Below are positions 1 through 8,426 of a stretch of 64,000 nt of DNA, piece after piece (position 1 is the stretch's first letter; each line of letters starts with the position of its first letter). The stretch lies in contig NZ_CP140706.1 of the NCBI RefSeq assembly GCF_034555375.1, forward strand, positions 3,463,001-3,527,000, given 5' to 3'. The notes beneath the pieces are model-generated. The model ran no database searches. It saw only the letters and a list, made by a program, of their open reading frames with translations, and had not been told where the DNA came from. Origin of the DNA: Pseudomonas sp. B33.4 (GTDB lineage: Bacteria > Pseudomonadota > Gammaproteobacteria > Pseudomonadales > Pseudomonadaceae). The position numbers and the translations under genes are program-made.

Positions 1-1
1 A

Positions 2-163
2 CTGAGGAACGGCACGCTGGTGCAATTGCTGCCAGAGTGGTCGCTGCCTGGCGGCTGGCTGCAAGCGGTGTATCCGCATCGACGCGGGGTGATGCCGGCG
101 GTGCGTGCCTGGATCGATCATCTGGTCGAGTCGTTCAATGCCTGTGGGGAGCGGTTGTTATGA
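2..163 (+). CDS. LysR-family regulator, C-terminal end only (partial)
   Basis: The open frame runs in from before the window and gives 53 residues ending at a TGA. The residues LLPEWSLPGGWLQAVYPHRR followed by a stretch around VRAWIDHLVESF are typical of the last strand and helix of a LysR effector-binding domain. The stop overlaps the ATG of the next gene (ATGA), so the two are probably translationally coupled. The DNA-binding half lies outside, so target and ligand cannot be inferred. Confidence 0.75.
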   Translation: MRNGTLVQLLPEWSLPGGWLQAVYPHRRGVMPAVRAWIDHLVESFNACGERLL

Positions 164-519
164 GCAAGGGAAAGATGAGCGAAGCCGACGTGGCGGCGTT
201 CTGCCTGGCATTGCCGGGCGCTCGGGAAGATTACAAATGGGGTGGCGTGCGGGTGTTTTCGATTGCCGGTAACAAGATGTTTGCCTTGCAGGGGCTGCGC
301 GGCGATTCGCTGGCATTCAAGGTCGACAAGGATCTGTTTCTCGGCCATTGCGACCGCCCGGGGATTCACCCGGCGCCGTATCTGGCGCGGGCGCAGTGGA
401 TCATAATGCATCCGCCCTACCCGTTGGGTGCTGAGGAATTGCGCGGGTTGTTGCAGCGCTCGCATCAACTGGTGGTGAGCAAGTTGCCGAAAAAGACCCA
501 AATCGGTTTATTGCTGTAA
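160..519 (+). CDS. MmcQ/YjbR family protein
   Basis: A 119-residue protein of the small YjbR/MmcQ family, which has a CyaY-like fold and is usually called a DNA-binding protein although its role is not established. Diagnostic segments are the N-terminal FCLALPGAREDYKWGG, the middle MFALQGLRG...LAFKVD and the C-terminal RSHQLVVSKLPKK. I start it at the ATG that overlaps the LysR stop; a longer frame upstream is just the LysR gene read in another phase. It is likely co-transcribed with that regulator. Confidence 0.82.
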   Translation: MSKGKMSEADVAAFCLALPGAREDYKWGGVRVFSIAGNKMFALQGLRGDSLAFKVDKDLFLGHCDRPGIHPAPYLARAQWIIMHPPYPLGAEELRGLLQRSHQLVVSKLPKKTQIGLLL

Positions 520-532
520 ACCCGATCCCCCT

Positions 533-620
533 GTGTAGGAGCTGCCGAAGGCTGCGATCTTTTGACTTTGATCTTTTAAAAAGCAAGATCAAGAGATCGC
601 AGCCTTCGGCAGCTCCTGCA
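533..620. repeat. REP-type palindrome (GTAGGAGCTGCC family)
   Basis: Two inverted arms, GTAGGAGCTGCCGAAGGCTG on the left and its near-exact reverse complement on the right, flank a short AT-rich centre. The same arm recurs at 10534-10609 and, diverged, at 33740-33825. It fills the gap between two convergent genes and could fold into a stable hairpin on either transcript. This layout fits Pseudomonas REP doublets (REPINs). Confidence 0.85.
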
Positions 621-638
621 AGGGTTTTGTGTAAGCTG

Positions 639-1070
639 TCAGAACAGCGCTAGCAGGTTCGAGCCAAGAAACAACTGGTCGATCCAGAACACCTGATGCA
701 GCAGCACAATCACCCAGAACAGAATCTGAAACGACACCTTGCGCGTTTTGTGCCGGAACACCTGCTGGGCGATCAACGCGCCCGGCCAGCCGCCCGCCAG
801 CTCTACGGCATGCAGGATGTTCTCCGGTGTACGCCAGGCAGCCGTCTGCGCCTTGCGCTTGTCGGCCCAATACATGAAGAACGCTAGCACGCTGACGATC
901 CCGTAAGCGGCCAGCGGCACCAACGAAATCCCGCGCAGCCACATCGACACAGAGCCGAACAACGGCAGCGCGCAGACGACCAGCAGAATCACCAGTTTCA
1001 GCTTCAGATGCTGGATGTTGTTGCCACCGGAAGGTCGACCTTCCGGCCGGCGTGCGCGGGAATCACTCAT
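639..1070 (-). CDS. DUF1294 membrane protein
   Basis: A 143-residue protein with two N-terminal hydrophobic segments (about residues 24-42 and 50-68), then the DUF1294 signature [18 protein letters not shown] and a further pair of segments near the C-terminus around [14 protein letters not shown]. The family is annotated as an inner-membrane protein of unknown function; other members carry a cold-shock domain in front, which is absent here. The ATG overlaps the stop of uppP, so it is the second gene of a leftward operon with it. Confidence 0.8.
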   Translation of the reverse strand: MSDSRARRPEGRPSGGNNIQHLKLKLVILLVVCALPLFGSVSMWLRGISLVPLAAYGIVSVLAFFMYWADKRKAQTAAWRTPENILHAVELAGGWPGALIAQQVFRHKTRKVSFQILFWVIVLLHQVFWIDQLFLGSNLLALF

Positions 1071-1897
1071 GGCTTGGCTGCCGCCCAGTCGATCCAGCCA
1101 AACTGCCACGTCGCCAGAATCACCAGACCAAACACGATCCGATACCAGGCGAACGCCGCATAGCTATGGCTGGCGATGAACTTGAGCAAGCCACGCACGG
1201 CAATCATGGCGAAGATGAACGCGGTGACAAAACCGATGGCAAACACAGGAAAGTCCGCCGGCACAAACAGGTGGCGATACTTGTAGCCCGAGTAGACCGC
1301 CGCACCGACCATGGTTGGCATGGCAAGAAAGAACGAAAACTCGGTGGCGGTCTTGCGCGACAGGCCGAACAGCAAGCCGCCAATGATCGTCGAGCCGGAA
1401 CGCGAGGTGCCCGGGATCATCGCCAAACACTGCGCAAAACCGACTTTCAGCGCATCTCTCCAGGTGATTTCGTCGACCGTCTCAGCGTGCACTTCATGCT
1501 GACGCTTTTCCGCCCACAACATGATAATGCCGCCCACCACCAGCGCGGCCGCGACGGTAATCGGGTTGAACAGGTATTCGTGAATCAGGTCGGCGAAGAT
1601 CACGCCCAGCACCACAGCGGGCAGAAACGCGATCAGCAGGTTGGCGGTAAAACGCCGTGCGCTTGGCTGGGTCGGCAAACCGATGACCACGTCGAGGATC
1701 TTGCGCCGAAACTCCCAGACCACCGCGAGAATCGCGCCGAGCTGGATGATGATATTGAACGCCATGGCTCGTTCGCCGCCGAATTCGAGCAAGTCGGCAA
1801 CAATGATCTGGTGTCCGGTACTGGAAATGGGCAAAAACTCCGTCAGCCCTTCTACAACTCCTAGTATCAGTGCCTGCAAGGCCGTCCAAAGATCCAT
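1067..1897 (-). CDS. uppP: Undecaprenyl-diphosphatase (bacitracin resistance type)
   Basis: A 276-residue polytopic membrane protein. It dephosphorylates undecaprenyl diphosphate to recycle the lipid carrier for peptidoglycan and O-antigen. Both family signatures are visible: [14 protein letters not shown] near residues 16-29 with the catalytic glutamates and histidine, and MIPGTSRSG about two thirds along. Start is the ATG of MDLWTALQ; a TTG sits one codon upstream beside a GGGGGA ribosome site and cannot be excluded. The stop overlaps the start of the DUF1294 gene. Length matches the family. Confidence 0.95.
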   Translation of the reverse strand: MDLWTALQALILGVVEGLTEFLPISSTGHQIIVADLLEFGGERAMAFNIIIQLGAILAVVWEFRRKILDVVIGLPTQPSARRFTANLLIAFLPAVVLGVIFADLIHEYLFNPITVAAALVVGGIIMLWAEKRQHEVHAETVDEITWRDALKVGFAQCLAMIPGTSRSGSTIIGGLLFGLSRKTATEFSFFLAMPTMVGAAVYSGYKYRHLFVPADFPVFAIGFVTAFIFAMIAVRGLLKFIASHSYAAFAWYRIVFGLVILATWQFGWIDWAAAKP

Positions 1898-2201
1898 CAA
1901 TCCCCCAAAGAGCGATGCGCGCCGGCATGCCCCGATAGTATTTTTTTACGTTCACTGCGATCAGCGTAGCTGGTTGTGGCTGTACCGATTCCGCGCGCAC
2001 AGGATCCACACGAAACGGTCAAAATTCCGTGAAATATCAATTTGGATTCAGGTTTTCACGCGCGGGGCCGAAATCCTAACAGACAAGCCTTAATAGCGCT
2101 GCCGCGTTATACGACTTGGGTCGCGTATGCCCGCTCACGAAATCGTGGTTGGATGCTGGCGGTCGTTTATTACAAGAAAAAGAATCCGGAGTGACAGCGT
2201 T
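1898..2201. promoter_or_regulatory. Divergent intergenic region, uppP / chemoreceptor
   Basis: About 300 bases with no convincing coding frame. It must hold the promoters of uppP (leftward) and of the chemoreceptor (rightward). The part nearest uppP is AT-rich. I could not pick out a confident -35/-10 pair or operator. Confidence 0.4.
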
Positions 2202-3836
2202 ATGAACAGCTTGCGCAGTGTGTCGATCAGCCGACGCTTGTGGCTCATCTTGATTGTGGCGGTGGTCATGTTGCTGACCTTGGGCGTGTTGATGCTCAAG
2301 CAGATCCACGACGACCTGTATCACGCCAAGGCTCAGAAAACCCAGCACGTGGTGCAGACGGCCAGCGGCCTGCTGACCTATTACCACGACCTCGAAACCG
2401 CCGGCACTTTGAGCAAAGACGCGGCGCAGAAGCAGGCACTGACGGCGATTCGCGGCCTGCGCTACGACCAGAGCGATTATTTCTGGATCAACGACCTCAC
2501 GCCCGTGATGGTCATGCACCCGACCAACCCGAAACTCGAAGGCCAGAACCTCTCGGCGATCCGCGATCCGGACGGCTTTGCGGTGTTCAACGAAATGGTT
2601 GCCATCGCCAAGGCCAAAGGTGCCGGCATGGTCGACTACCGTTGGCCGAAACCCGGCGACAGCGACCCGGTGGCCAAGACTTCCTACGTCAAACTGTTCG
2701 AACCTTGGGGCTGGGTGCTCGGCTCCGGGGTTTACGTCGATGATGTGCAGGCGGAATTCCAGGGCCAAATGATCAAGGCTTCGGTCATCGGTTTGGCGAT
2801 TGCGCTGATCATGGCGCTGCTGGTGATCCTGATCGCACGCAGCATCGTCCGTCCGCTGCAAGAAACCGTGAACGCCATGGCCAACATTGCCAGCGGCGAA
2901 AGCGACCTGACGCGCAGCCTCGATACCCACGGCAAAGATGAGGTCACTGAACTGGCGCATCACTTCAACGCCTTCACCGCCAAACTGCGGCGGGTGATCG
3001 GTGATTTGCAGGTGTCGGCCAGCGCCCTTGGCCAATCGTCCAGCGAACTGGGCAACGACGCCTCGCAGGCCCAGCAACGCAGCCAGCAGCAATCGCAGCA
3101 GATGGAACTGGTGGCCACGGCGATCAACGAAGTGACCTATGGCGTGCAGGATGTGGCGAAAAACGCCGAGCACGCCGCCGCTGAAATGCGTGACGCCGAA
3201 GCGCAGGCGCAACAGGGCCAGATCAATATCGATGGCAGCTTGCAGCAGATCGACAAGCTGTCCGGCACCATCGATCAAGCGGTTGAAGTGATTCGCACCC
3301 TCGCGGCCGAAAGCACTCAGATCGGTAGCGTACTGGAAGTGATCCGCTCGATTGCCGAGCAGACCAATCTGCTCGCGCTCAACGCCGCGATCGAAGCGGC
3401 GCGGGCCGGTGAGCAAGGTCGCGGGTTTGCCGTGGTGGCGGATGAAGTACGCCTGCTGGCGCAGCGGACGCAGAAGTCGACAGCGGAAATCCAGTCGATG
3501 ATCGAACGCTTGCAGAATCATTCCGAAGCCGCCGTGAAGGTCATTGGCGACAGCAGCAAGGCGTCGCAATTGACCATTGAACAAGCCGGGCTGGCCGGTG
3601 CCAGTCTGAATGCCATTGGCCAGGCATTGCGCAATCTCAATGGCCTGAATGCGTCGATTGCCAGCGCCACGCTGCAACAGGCGCATGTCGTCGAGGACAT
3701 CAATCAGAACGTGACGCAGGCTGCCGGCCTCTCGCACAGCACGGCGATCGCGGCCGAGCAATCAAGTGCAGCCAGCCTGCGCCTTGGTCAATTGAGCGAG
3801 CAACTCAACGCCCTCCTGCGCCAGTTCCGCGTCTGA
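2202..3836 (+). CDS. Methyl-accepting chemotaxis protein with single Cache domain
   Basis: A 544-residue chemoreceptor. An N-terminal membrane segment (about 11-31) is followed by a periplasmic sCache_2-type domain with [20 protein letters not shown] and the closing [15 protein letters not shown] second membrane segment near 190-210 leads into a HAMP domain and the cytoplasmic signalling domain; its hairpin tip contains [20 protein letters not shown]. No C-terminal NWETF-like pentapeptide is present. The ATG follows a CCGGAG ribosome site. sCache_2 receptors often sense small carboxylic acids, but the ligand cannot be read from the sequence. It stands alone, without che genes. Confidence 0.92.
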   Translation: MNSLRSVSISRRLWLILIVAVVMLLTLGVLMLKQIHDDLYHAKAQKTQHVVQTASGLLTYYHDLETAGTLSKDAAQKQALTAIRGLRYDQSDYFWINDLTPVMVMHPTNPKLEGQNLSAIRDPDGFAVFNEMVAIAKAKGAGMVDYRWPKPGDSDPVAKTSYVKLFEPWGWVLGSGVYVDDVQAEFQGQMIKASVIGLAIALIMALLVILIARSIVRPLQETVNAMANIASGESDLTRSLDTHGKDEVTELAHHFNAFTAKLRRVIGDLQVSASALGQSSSELGNDASQAQQRSQQQSQQMELVATAINEVTYGVQDVAKNAEHAAAEMRDAEAQAQQGQINIDGSLQQIDKLSGTIDQAVEVIRTLAAESTQIGSVLEVIRSIAEQTNLLALNAAIEAARAGEQGRGFAVVADEVRLLAQRTQKSTAEIQSMIERLQNHSEAAVKVIGDSSKASQLTIEQAGLAGASLNAIGQALRNLNGLNASIASATLQQAHVVEDINQNVTQAAGLSHSTAIAAEQSSAASLRLGQLSEQLNALLRQFRV

Positions 3837-3855
3837 CCCGTGTAACTGTGGTGAG

Positions 3856-4046
3856 CCCACCCCTCACCCCAGCCCTCTCCCCGAGGAGAGGGGGCCGACC
3901 GAGGTGTCTCAAGCTATATGTCGACCTGAAAAATCGAGTCGATTATGGATTCAACGCAGAAAGATCAGGTCGGCGTATCTCGAACATCCAACTGGGTCAG
4001 TCCCCTCTCCCTCTGGGAGAGGGTTAGGGTGAGGGGTTTGGCCCAA
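3856..4046. repeat. Inverted pair of CCCTCACCC-type REP elements
   Basis: The left arm CCCTCACCCCAGCCCTCTCC and the right arm GGAGAGGGTTAGGGTGAGGG are inverted copies about 150 bases apart. Between them lie two mutually inverted copies of TCGACCTGAAAAATCGAGTC-like sequence. The same building blocks make up the tandem array at 49.6-50.8 kb and the pair at 25.65-25.88 kb. The right arm ends only about 45 bases before the pnuC start. Confidence 0.85.
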
Positions 4047-4091
4047 TGCAGTACAATCCGCCCCCTCCTCAATTTCCCCCAAGGAACCCCT

Positions 4092-4655
4092 ATGTCCGGG
4101 CTTGAACTGTTTGCCGCCGCCCTCGGTGTGGTCGCCGTCTGGCTGACGGTCAAACAGAATCCGTGGTGCTGGCCGATCGGGCTGGTCATGGTGCTGCTCT
4201 ACAGCTGGATCTTCTTTGAAGTGAAGCTGTACTCGGACATGTTGCTGCAAGTGATTTACGCCGCATTGCAAGTCTATGGCTGGTGGCAATGGACTCGCGC
4301 CGGGACGATGCATGACGGCCGCGAGGTCACCCGCCTCGATCAACGCTCTATCCTGATCGGCCTCGGTGCTGGCGCGGTCGGCAGCCTGCTGCTCGGCGCG
4401 GCCATGGCCCACTGGACCGACGCCGCGCAACCGTGGCTCGATGCCGCGCTCACCGGTTTCAGCCTGGTCGCGCAACTGTGGATGGCGCAGAAACGCCTGC
4501 AGTGCTGGGCGCTGTGGTTCGTGCTCGATGTGATCTTTGTCGGCTTGTTCATCTATAAAGGGCTGTACCTGACCGCTGCGCTGTACGGGCTGTTTACCTT
4601 GCTGGCGATTCAAGGCTTTCGCGAATGGCGCGCCGATCCGGCGTTGCGCACATGA
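4092..4655 (+). CDS. pnuC: Nicotinamide riboside transporter PnuC
   Basis: A 187-residue membrane protein of the PnuC family, which moves nicotinamide riboside or a related vitamin across the inner membrane by facilitated diffusion. About seven hydrophobic segments are visible, with family motifs NPWCWPIGL, QVYGWWQW and, near the end, WALWFVLDVIFVGLF followed by KGLYLTAALYG. The ATG follows AAGGAACCCCT. Its stop overlaps the start of a NadR-like kinase gene (ATGA), which argues for nicotinamide riboside rather than thiamine as the substrate: the kinase would trap it as NMN. Confidence 0.9.
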   Translation: MSGLELFAAALGVVAVWLTVKQNPWCWPIGLVMVLLYSWIFFEVKLYSDMLLQVIYAALQVYGWWQWTRAGTMHDGREVTRLDQRSILIGLGAGAVGSLLLGAAMAHWTDAAQPWLDAALTGFSLVAQLWMAQKRLQCWALWFVLDVIFVGLFIYKGLYLTAALYGLFTLLAIQGFREWRADPALRT

Positions 4656-5176
4656 AGGTCGTGGTCCTGACCGGGCCCGAATCCACCGGCAAGAGCTGGC
4701 TGGCGGCGGGACTGCAACAACGCTTTGGCGGCTTGCGCGTGGATGAATACGTGCGTCGGTTTATCGAACTCAATCCCCGCGATACGTGCCTTGCCGACAT
4801 CCCTGATATCGCTCGGGGCCAACTGCAATGGGAAGATGAAGCGCGGGCGCAACAGCCTGCGCTGCTGATCCTCGACACCCATTTGCTGAGCAACATGCTG
4901 TGGAGCCATACCCTGTTTGCCGACTGTCCGGGCTGGCTGGAAACCGAGCTGTTGGCACGGCATTACGACCTGCACCTTCTCTTGTCCCCGGAACAGGTCG
5001 ACTGGACCGATGACGGTCAGCGCTGTCAACCGGATCTGGACGAGCGTCTGGCGTTTTACCAGTCCACGCAAAACTGGCTGGAAACCCACCATCAGCGCTT
5101 TCTGATCATTCAGGGCAATTGGGCCGAACGCCAACGACAGGCTTTTGCCGCCGTCGAGCAACTGCTGGCGGAGTGA
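4652..5176 (+). CDS. NadR-like ATPase / ribosylnicotinamide kinase
   Basis: A 174-residue P-loop protein. The Walker A is GPESTGKS at residues 8-15, and the sequence resembles the C-terminal kinase domain of NadR, without the NMN adenylyltransferase and repressor domains. The conserved LILDTHLLSNMLWS and DLHLLLSPEQVDWTDDGQR segments fit that family. It phosphorylates nicotinamide riboside to NMN by family inference. It overlaps pnuC by four bases and forms a two-gene salvage unit with it. Confidence 0.82.
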   Translation: MKVVVLTGPESTGKSWLAAGLQQRFGGLRVDEYVRRFIELNPRDTCLADIPDIARGQLQWEDEARAQQPALLILDTHLLSNMLWSHTLFADCPGWLETELLARHYDLHLLLSPEQVDWTDDGQRCQPDLDERLAFYQSTQNWLETHHQRFLIIQGNWAERQRQAFAAVEQLLAE

Positions 5177-5192
5177 CCCGGCCAACGGGTCA
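5174..5192 (+). terminator. Possible terminator after the pnuC operon
   Basis: TGACCCG, a five-base loop and CGGGTCA form a perfect hairpin that starts in the stop codon, followed by a short run AGTTTCCCC. A second C/G hairpin (CCCCC-TGTTTT-GGGGG) follows at about 5206-5222. Neither has a long T tract, so termination is plausible but not certain. Confidence 0.4.
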
Positions 5193-5238
5193 GTTTCCCC
5201 AAAGATTCCCCCTGTTTTGGGGGCAAAGTGTCCGATAC

Positions 5239-5447
5239 TGAAACACTCCGTGAGGTGCAAAGCGCCCGTCTCAGCACTGTTCACTGTTTTGTCATCGCCG
5301 TTGTTTCACGGTTGAAACACATCGTCGCAAACCCTCGTTCCAGAGCTTTGTTCAGCCAATAGACAGGTCGGCGCGCTCACGCGTGTATCAATCCTGAAAC
5401 AGTGTGTGTATCAGCTGCGCGGCTGATTTTTGCAAGCATCTGAAACC
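5239..5447 (+). promoter_or_regulatory. Repeated TGAAACA sites upstream of fapA (candidate enhancer sites)
   Basis: The motif TGAAACA occurs at 5239-5245, as a palindrome TGTTTCA-N4-TGAAACA at 5302-5319, again at 5395-5401, and as TGAAACC at 5441-5447. They lie 20-230 bases upstream of the candidate sigma-54 promoter, the usual place for enhancer-binding protein sites. A sigma-54 activator is encoded at the far end of the operon. That it binds here is an inference. Confidence 0.5.
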
Positions 5448-5464
5448 AAACAACATTTAAAAAG

Positions 5465-5480
5465 CGGCACAGCTTTCGCT
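5465..5480 (+). promoter_or_regulatory. Candidate sigma-54 promoter of the fap operon
   Basis: The sequence CGGCACAGCTTTCGCT matches the -24/-12 consensus TGGCAC-N5-TTGCW with the invariant GG and GC exactly ten bases apart and two mismatches elsewhere. Transcription would start near 5491, leaving a leader of about 43 bases before the fapA GTG. No equally good sigma-70 element was noticed nearby. Confidence 0.6.
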
Positions 5481-5533
5481 CTCTCCTTCACAACGCTGAC
5501 TCGGGCCAGCCCACTGAAGAAGGAATTGCAGCC

Positions 5534-5986
5534 GTGGGGAATATCCAAAAAGGTTTGACCTGCCTTCTACTGATCGGATCAGCAGCCAGCACATTGCTCA
5601 GTTTCAATGTCCACGCAGAAGGCAATGGCGTCATCGTCCTCAACCGCGATGTCCAGCCGATCCCGATTGGTCGCAATGGCGGCAAAGACCCCTACCCGAC
5701 CACCGTCAATGCCAATCCGTCAGCACGCATCAACTCCACCATGAACAGCACCGAATTGAGCGACGGCGACTTCGCCGGTGTCGCCAGCGGCAGCGCGTTC
5801 CGCACCGTCAACAATGTCCAGGCCGGCAGCAATCTGCCAGGCCTCAATACCGTCACCAATCCCAATGGCATGCCCGGCATGAGCGCAGGACACGGCGGCG
5901 GTTCCGGTGGCGCGATTTCCGGCACGATCAACCGCGCAATGAGTTCCGGCCTTGCGCCATTGACCCGCATGGCCGGAGGCCAATGA
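5534..5986 (+). CDS. fapA: FapA, functional amyloid operon first protein
   Basis: A 150-residue secreted protein with an N-terminal signal peptide (hydrophobic to about residue 24, then VHA-EG). The mature part is rich in Asn, Gly and Ser, with a glycine/serine-rich patch GHGGGSGGAISG. Position as the first gene before fapB-F identifies it as FapA, which in characterised strains tunes the FapB/FapC ratio in fibrils and may act as a chaperone. I use the GTG at 5534 because AGGAA lies eight bases upstream and the signal peptide starts immediately. fapB begins one base after its stop. Confidence 0.88.
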   Translation: MGNIQKGLTCLLLIGSAASTLLSFNVHAEGNGVIVLNRDVQPIPIGRNGGKDPYPTTVNANPSARINSTMNSTELSDGDFAGVASGSAFRTVNNVQAGSNLPGLNTVTNPNGMPGMSAGHGGGSGGAISGTINRAMSSGLAPLTRMAGGQ

Positions 5987-5987
5987 G

Positions 5988-6563
5988 ATGAATCGTTCAC
6001 TCCTTCTGCTTGCCCTGCTCGGTTGCACCACTGCCATGGCTGCTGAACCTGGTTCAGTGAACAAGGCCAACATTCAAGATTCCGGGGTTCAGTACCGCGG
6101 CAATTTCAACGTCAACCAGGCGGCTGGCGATCAAATGCAACAGGCCAACGTCAAGGCCGTGGCGATCGGCACCGAATCCCACGCCACTACCAGCGTCATA
6201 CAGAAAATCGATACACCTGCCTCGCGCTCGATGGACGCCAGCGCAACCATCGGCGGCACCTCTTTCAGCAATGGCAACGGGATCCTGGGCGTGAACCAGG
6301 GCGCCGGGGCCAACAACCAGATGGCCAATGTGACGCGCGTCAGCATCAGTGCTGCCCCGCAGAGCGTTGACGACAGTGCCCTTTCGCAACAGAACGTGGC
6401 GCTTTTACCGAGCTCAGGAGCAACTGGTACCTCACCCGGCAGTCGCCAGGTCACGACAAGTGATCAGGCCTTCACCGGCAGCCGCGGGGTAATCCAGGTG
6501 AACCAGAGTGCCGGGGTGGGGAACCGAATGGCTAACACCCTGAGCATCCGGGTCGCTGACTGA
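5988..6563 (+). CDS. fapB: FapB, minor amyloid subunit / nucleator
   Basis: A 191-residue secreted protein with a short signal peptide ending TAMA-AE. It carries three imperfect amyloid repeats, each with the pattern NxNQxAGxxNxMAN: FNVNQAAGDQMQQANV, GVNQGAGANNQMANV and VNQSAGVGNRMANT. In the Fap system FapB is a fibril component thought to nucleate FapC. GGAGG sits 14 bases upstream, overlapping the end of fapA, so translation of the two is likely coupled. Confidence 0.92.
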   Translation: MNRSLLLLALLGCTTAMAAEPGSVNKANIQDSGVQYRGNFNVNQAAGDQMQQANVKAVAIGTESHATTSVIQKIDTPASRSMDASATIGGTSFSNGNGILGVNQGAGANNQMANVTRVSISAAPQSVDDSALSQQNVALLPSSGATGTSPGSRQVTTSDQAFTGSRGVIQVNQSAGVGNRMANTLSIRVAD

Positions 6564-6636
6564 CCCAAACAACAAAAGCAGTGCAATTAGAAAGTACCAA
6601 CACTTAACCAACTAATAAGCACGATGGAGAAACACC

Positions 6637-7638
6637 ATGAAACCTACAATGGCTCTCAAACCACTGGTTTTCGCACTTGCAGCAGTGATGGCAATCGCAG
6701 CACAGGCAGGCGGTCGTGATGACGATCATGGTAATGGTCACGGTAACGGGCACGGCAACGGCCATGGCAATAACCAGCCTAAAGGCCCAACCCTGGAACA
6801 ACTGCTGCAAATCACCGCAGGCGCTGGTGCCGCTGTGCTTGACGTGCAAGACAGCGACGGCAACGTGGTGAAAAACCAGGGCACTCTGAACAACGCTAAT
6901 GCCAGTGATTCGCTCAACGGTTCGAACGGCAACATGGGCGCCAACGTTGCAGCCGGCGACGGCAACCAACAAGACAACGCCGCCGCCCTGGCGACTGCCG
7001 ACGAAAGCTTCATCTTCGGCACCGCTGTTGCTGCCTCGAGTGCAACTCAAGTCAACAACAACAACTATGTGAAAAACTCGTCCACCTTCAACAACGCTAC
7101 GCTTAACAACGCAGGCAACAATGGTTCCGGCAACATCGGCATCAACGTCACTGCCGGCAACTTCAACCAGCAGAAAAACAACCTGGCGATCGCCGTATCC
7201 GGTGGCCGCGTAGCTCAGGCTGCTGCTTCTGCCAACCAGTCTTCCACTGGCCTGGTTGTAGAAAACAAAGGCGTGCAGGCCTACAAAACCGACACCCTTA
7301 CCGGCACTTACGCCGCAGCTGGCGTGTTCAAAGCCAAAGGCACTGCAACCATCGAAGACGATGACCACGGCGGTTATGGCAATCGTGGCGGCGGCCACGG
7401 TGGCAACGATGACCAGAAAGCCAAATTCGAAGCCGTCGGTACCTTTGGCCTCGCTGGCGTAACCACTCAGCAAGTGATGACCAAAGACGGCTGGAAAGCC
7501 CCTGTTGTGAACAATGCCAACATGACCAACTCGATGAACAACTTCTCCGGCAACGGCGGAGCCAACGTCTCGGCGGGTGTGGGCAACCAACAAAGCAACT
7601 CGCTGTCCATCGCTGCAGGTTGCAAAGCCTGCATGTAA
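6637..7638 (+). CDS. fapC: FapC, major functional amyloid subunit
   Basis: A 333-residue secreted fibre protein. The signal peptide ends near residue 24 (AIAAQA-GG). Right after it comes an Asp/His stretch with four HGN repeats (about residues 27-47). Three Asn/Gln/Gly amyloid repeats follow, near 77-122, 142-192 and 290-328, each with the core GxNVxAGxxNQQxN; the second linker is long and holds another Gly/His/Asp patch. The C-terminus is a CxxC (Cys329, Cys332), as in other FapC. A GGAG site precedes the ATG, and a hairpin terminator follows the gene. Confidence 0.95.
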   Translation: MKPTMALKPLVFALAAVMAIAAQAGGRDDDHGNGHGNGHGNGHGNNQPKGPTLEQLLQITAGAGAAVLDVQDSDGNVVKNQGTLNNANASDSLNGSNGNMGANVAAGDGNQQDNAAALATADESFIFGTAVAASSATQVNNNNYVKNSSTFNNATLNNAGNNGSGNIGINVTAGNFNQQKNNLAIAVSGGRVAQAAASANQSSTGLVVENKGVQAYKTDTLTGTYAAAGVFKAKGTATIEDDDHGGYGNRGGGHGGNDDQKAKFEAVGTFGLAGVTTQQVMTKDGWKAPVVNNANMTNSMNNFSGNGGANVSAGVGNQQSNSLSIAAGCKACM

Positions 7639-7652
7639 TCGCGATCGAAACG

Positions 7653-7675
7653 AAAGCCCCGGAAACGGGGCTTTT
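7653..7675 (+). terminator. Hairpin terminator between fapC and fapD
   Basis: AAAGCCCC-GGAAA-CGGGGCTTTT forms a strong GC stem with a T run, 15 bases after the fapC stop and inside the operon. It should act as a partial terminator, giving much more fapABC than fapDEF message. This would suit the need for many subunits and few export proteins. Confidence 0.75.
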
Positions 7676-7701
7676 CCTCAGTCCGCAAAGGCGTATCGAT
7701 C

Positions 7702-8382
7702 ATGCGTAAGACTGCCCTCCTCGCTCTGCTTTTCGTCTGTGGCCTGACTCAGGCCGGTCAGATGCCCGTGGCTGCCCTGCCGGGTGGCACGCTCGTCTAC
7801 AAAAACGTGCAGAGCATTCGTGAGCGCAAGTTTGCCGACATCGTCGAACAGAAAACCGATTTCAGCTGCGGCGCTGCTGCACTGGCAACGGTATTACGCC
7901 AGGCCTATTGGCTCGACGTCGATGAGGAGCACATCATCAAAGGCATGCTGGTCAACGCTGACCAGGACCTTGTTCGTACTCAAGGTTTTTCCATGCTGGA
8001 CATGAAGCGCTACATAGAAAGCATCGGCATGCGCGCCAGGGGTTACAAGATTCCACCGGAAAAGCTCGAAGCGGTAACGATCCCGGTGGTGGTACTGATG
8101 GAAATTCGCGGCTACAAGCATTTCGTCGTGTTGCAGCGCTCGGACAAGGATTGGGTTTACATCGGAGACCCGGTGCTCGGCCATAAACGCTACAAACATG
8201 ATGACTTTGTCAAAGGTTGGAACGGCATTGTCTTCGCCATCGTCGGTCCCGGATATGACAAGGCCAACGCCTTGCGCAGCCCTCCGGTGCCCTTGACGGC
8301 CAAGAACAAGCTGGATGGTTTCAACCCGGTCAAAGATGCTGAATTGATGGATTTCGGGTTCATTCAGAGCGACTTCTTTTAA
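7702..8382 (+). CDS. fapD: FapD, C39-like cysteine peptidase
   Basis: A 226-residue protein with a signal peptide (to about residue 19) and a peptidase C39-like domain. The catalytic Cys56 sits in DFSCGAAALATVLR, His140 in GYKHFVVLQR and Asp156 in YIGDPVLGH, in the expected order of the Cys-His-Asp triad. FapD is required for Fap fibre formation, probably by processing another Fap component in the periplasm; its substrate is not settled. It lies behind the fapC terminator. Confidence 0.92.
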   Translation: MRKTALLALLFVCGLTQAGQMPVAALPGGTLVYKNVQSIRERKFADIVEQKTDFSCGAAALATVLRQAYWLDVDEEHIIKGMLVNADQDLVRTQGFSMLDMKRYIESIGMRARGYKIPPEKLEAVTIPVVVLMEIRGYKHFVVLQRSDKDWVYIGDPVLGHKRYKHDDFVKGWNGIVFAIVGPGYDKANALRSPPVPLTAKNKLDGFNPVKDAELMDFGFIQSDFF

Positions 8383-8426
8383 TCGCCGATTATAGAAAAT
8401 GGGACTGGATGTCCCGGGAGCAGCAG

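Noticed and set aside
1052..1864. A rightward open frame of 270 codons opposite uppP
   Set aside because: It is the antisense of uppP, whose motifs are unambiguous.
2076..3761. A leftward open frame of 561 codons
   Set aside because: It is antisense to the first chemoreceptor and has no domain or ribosome site.
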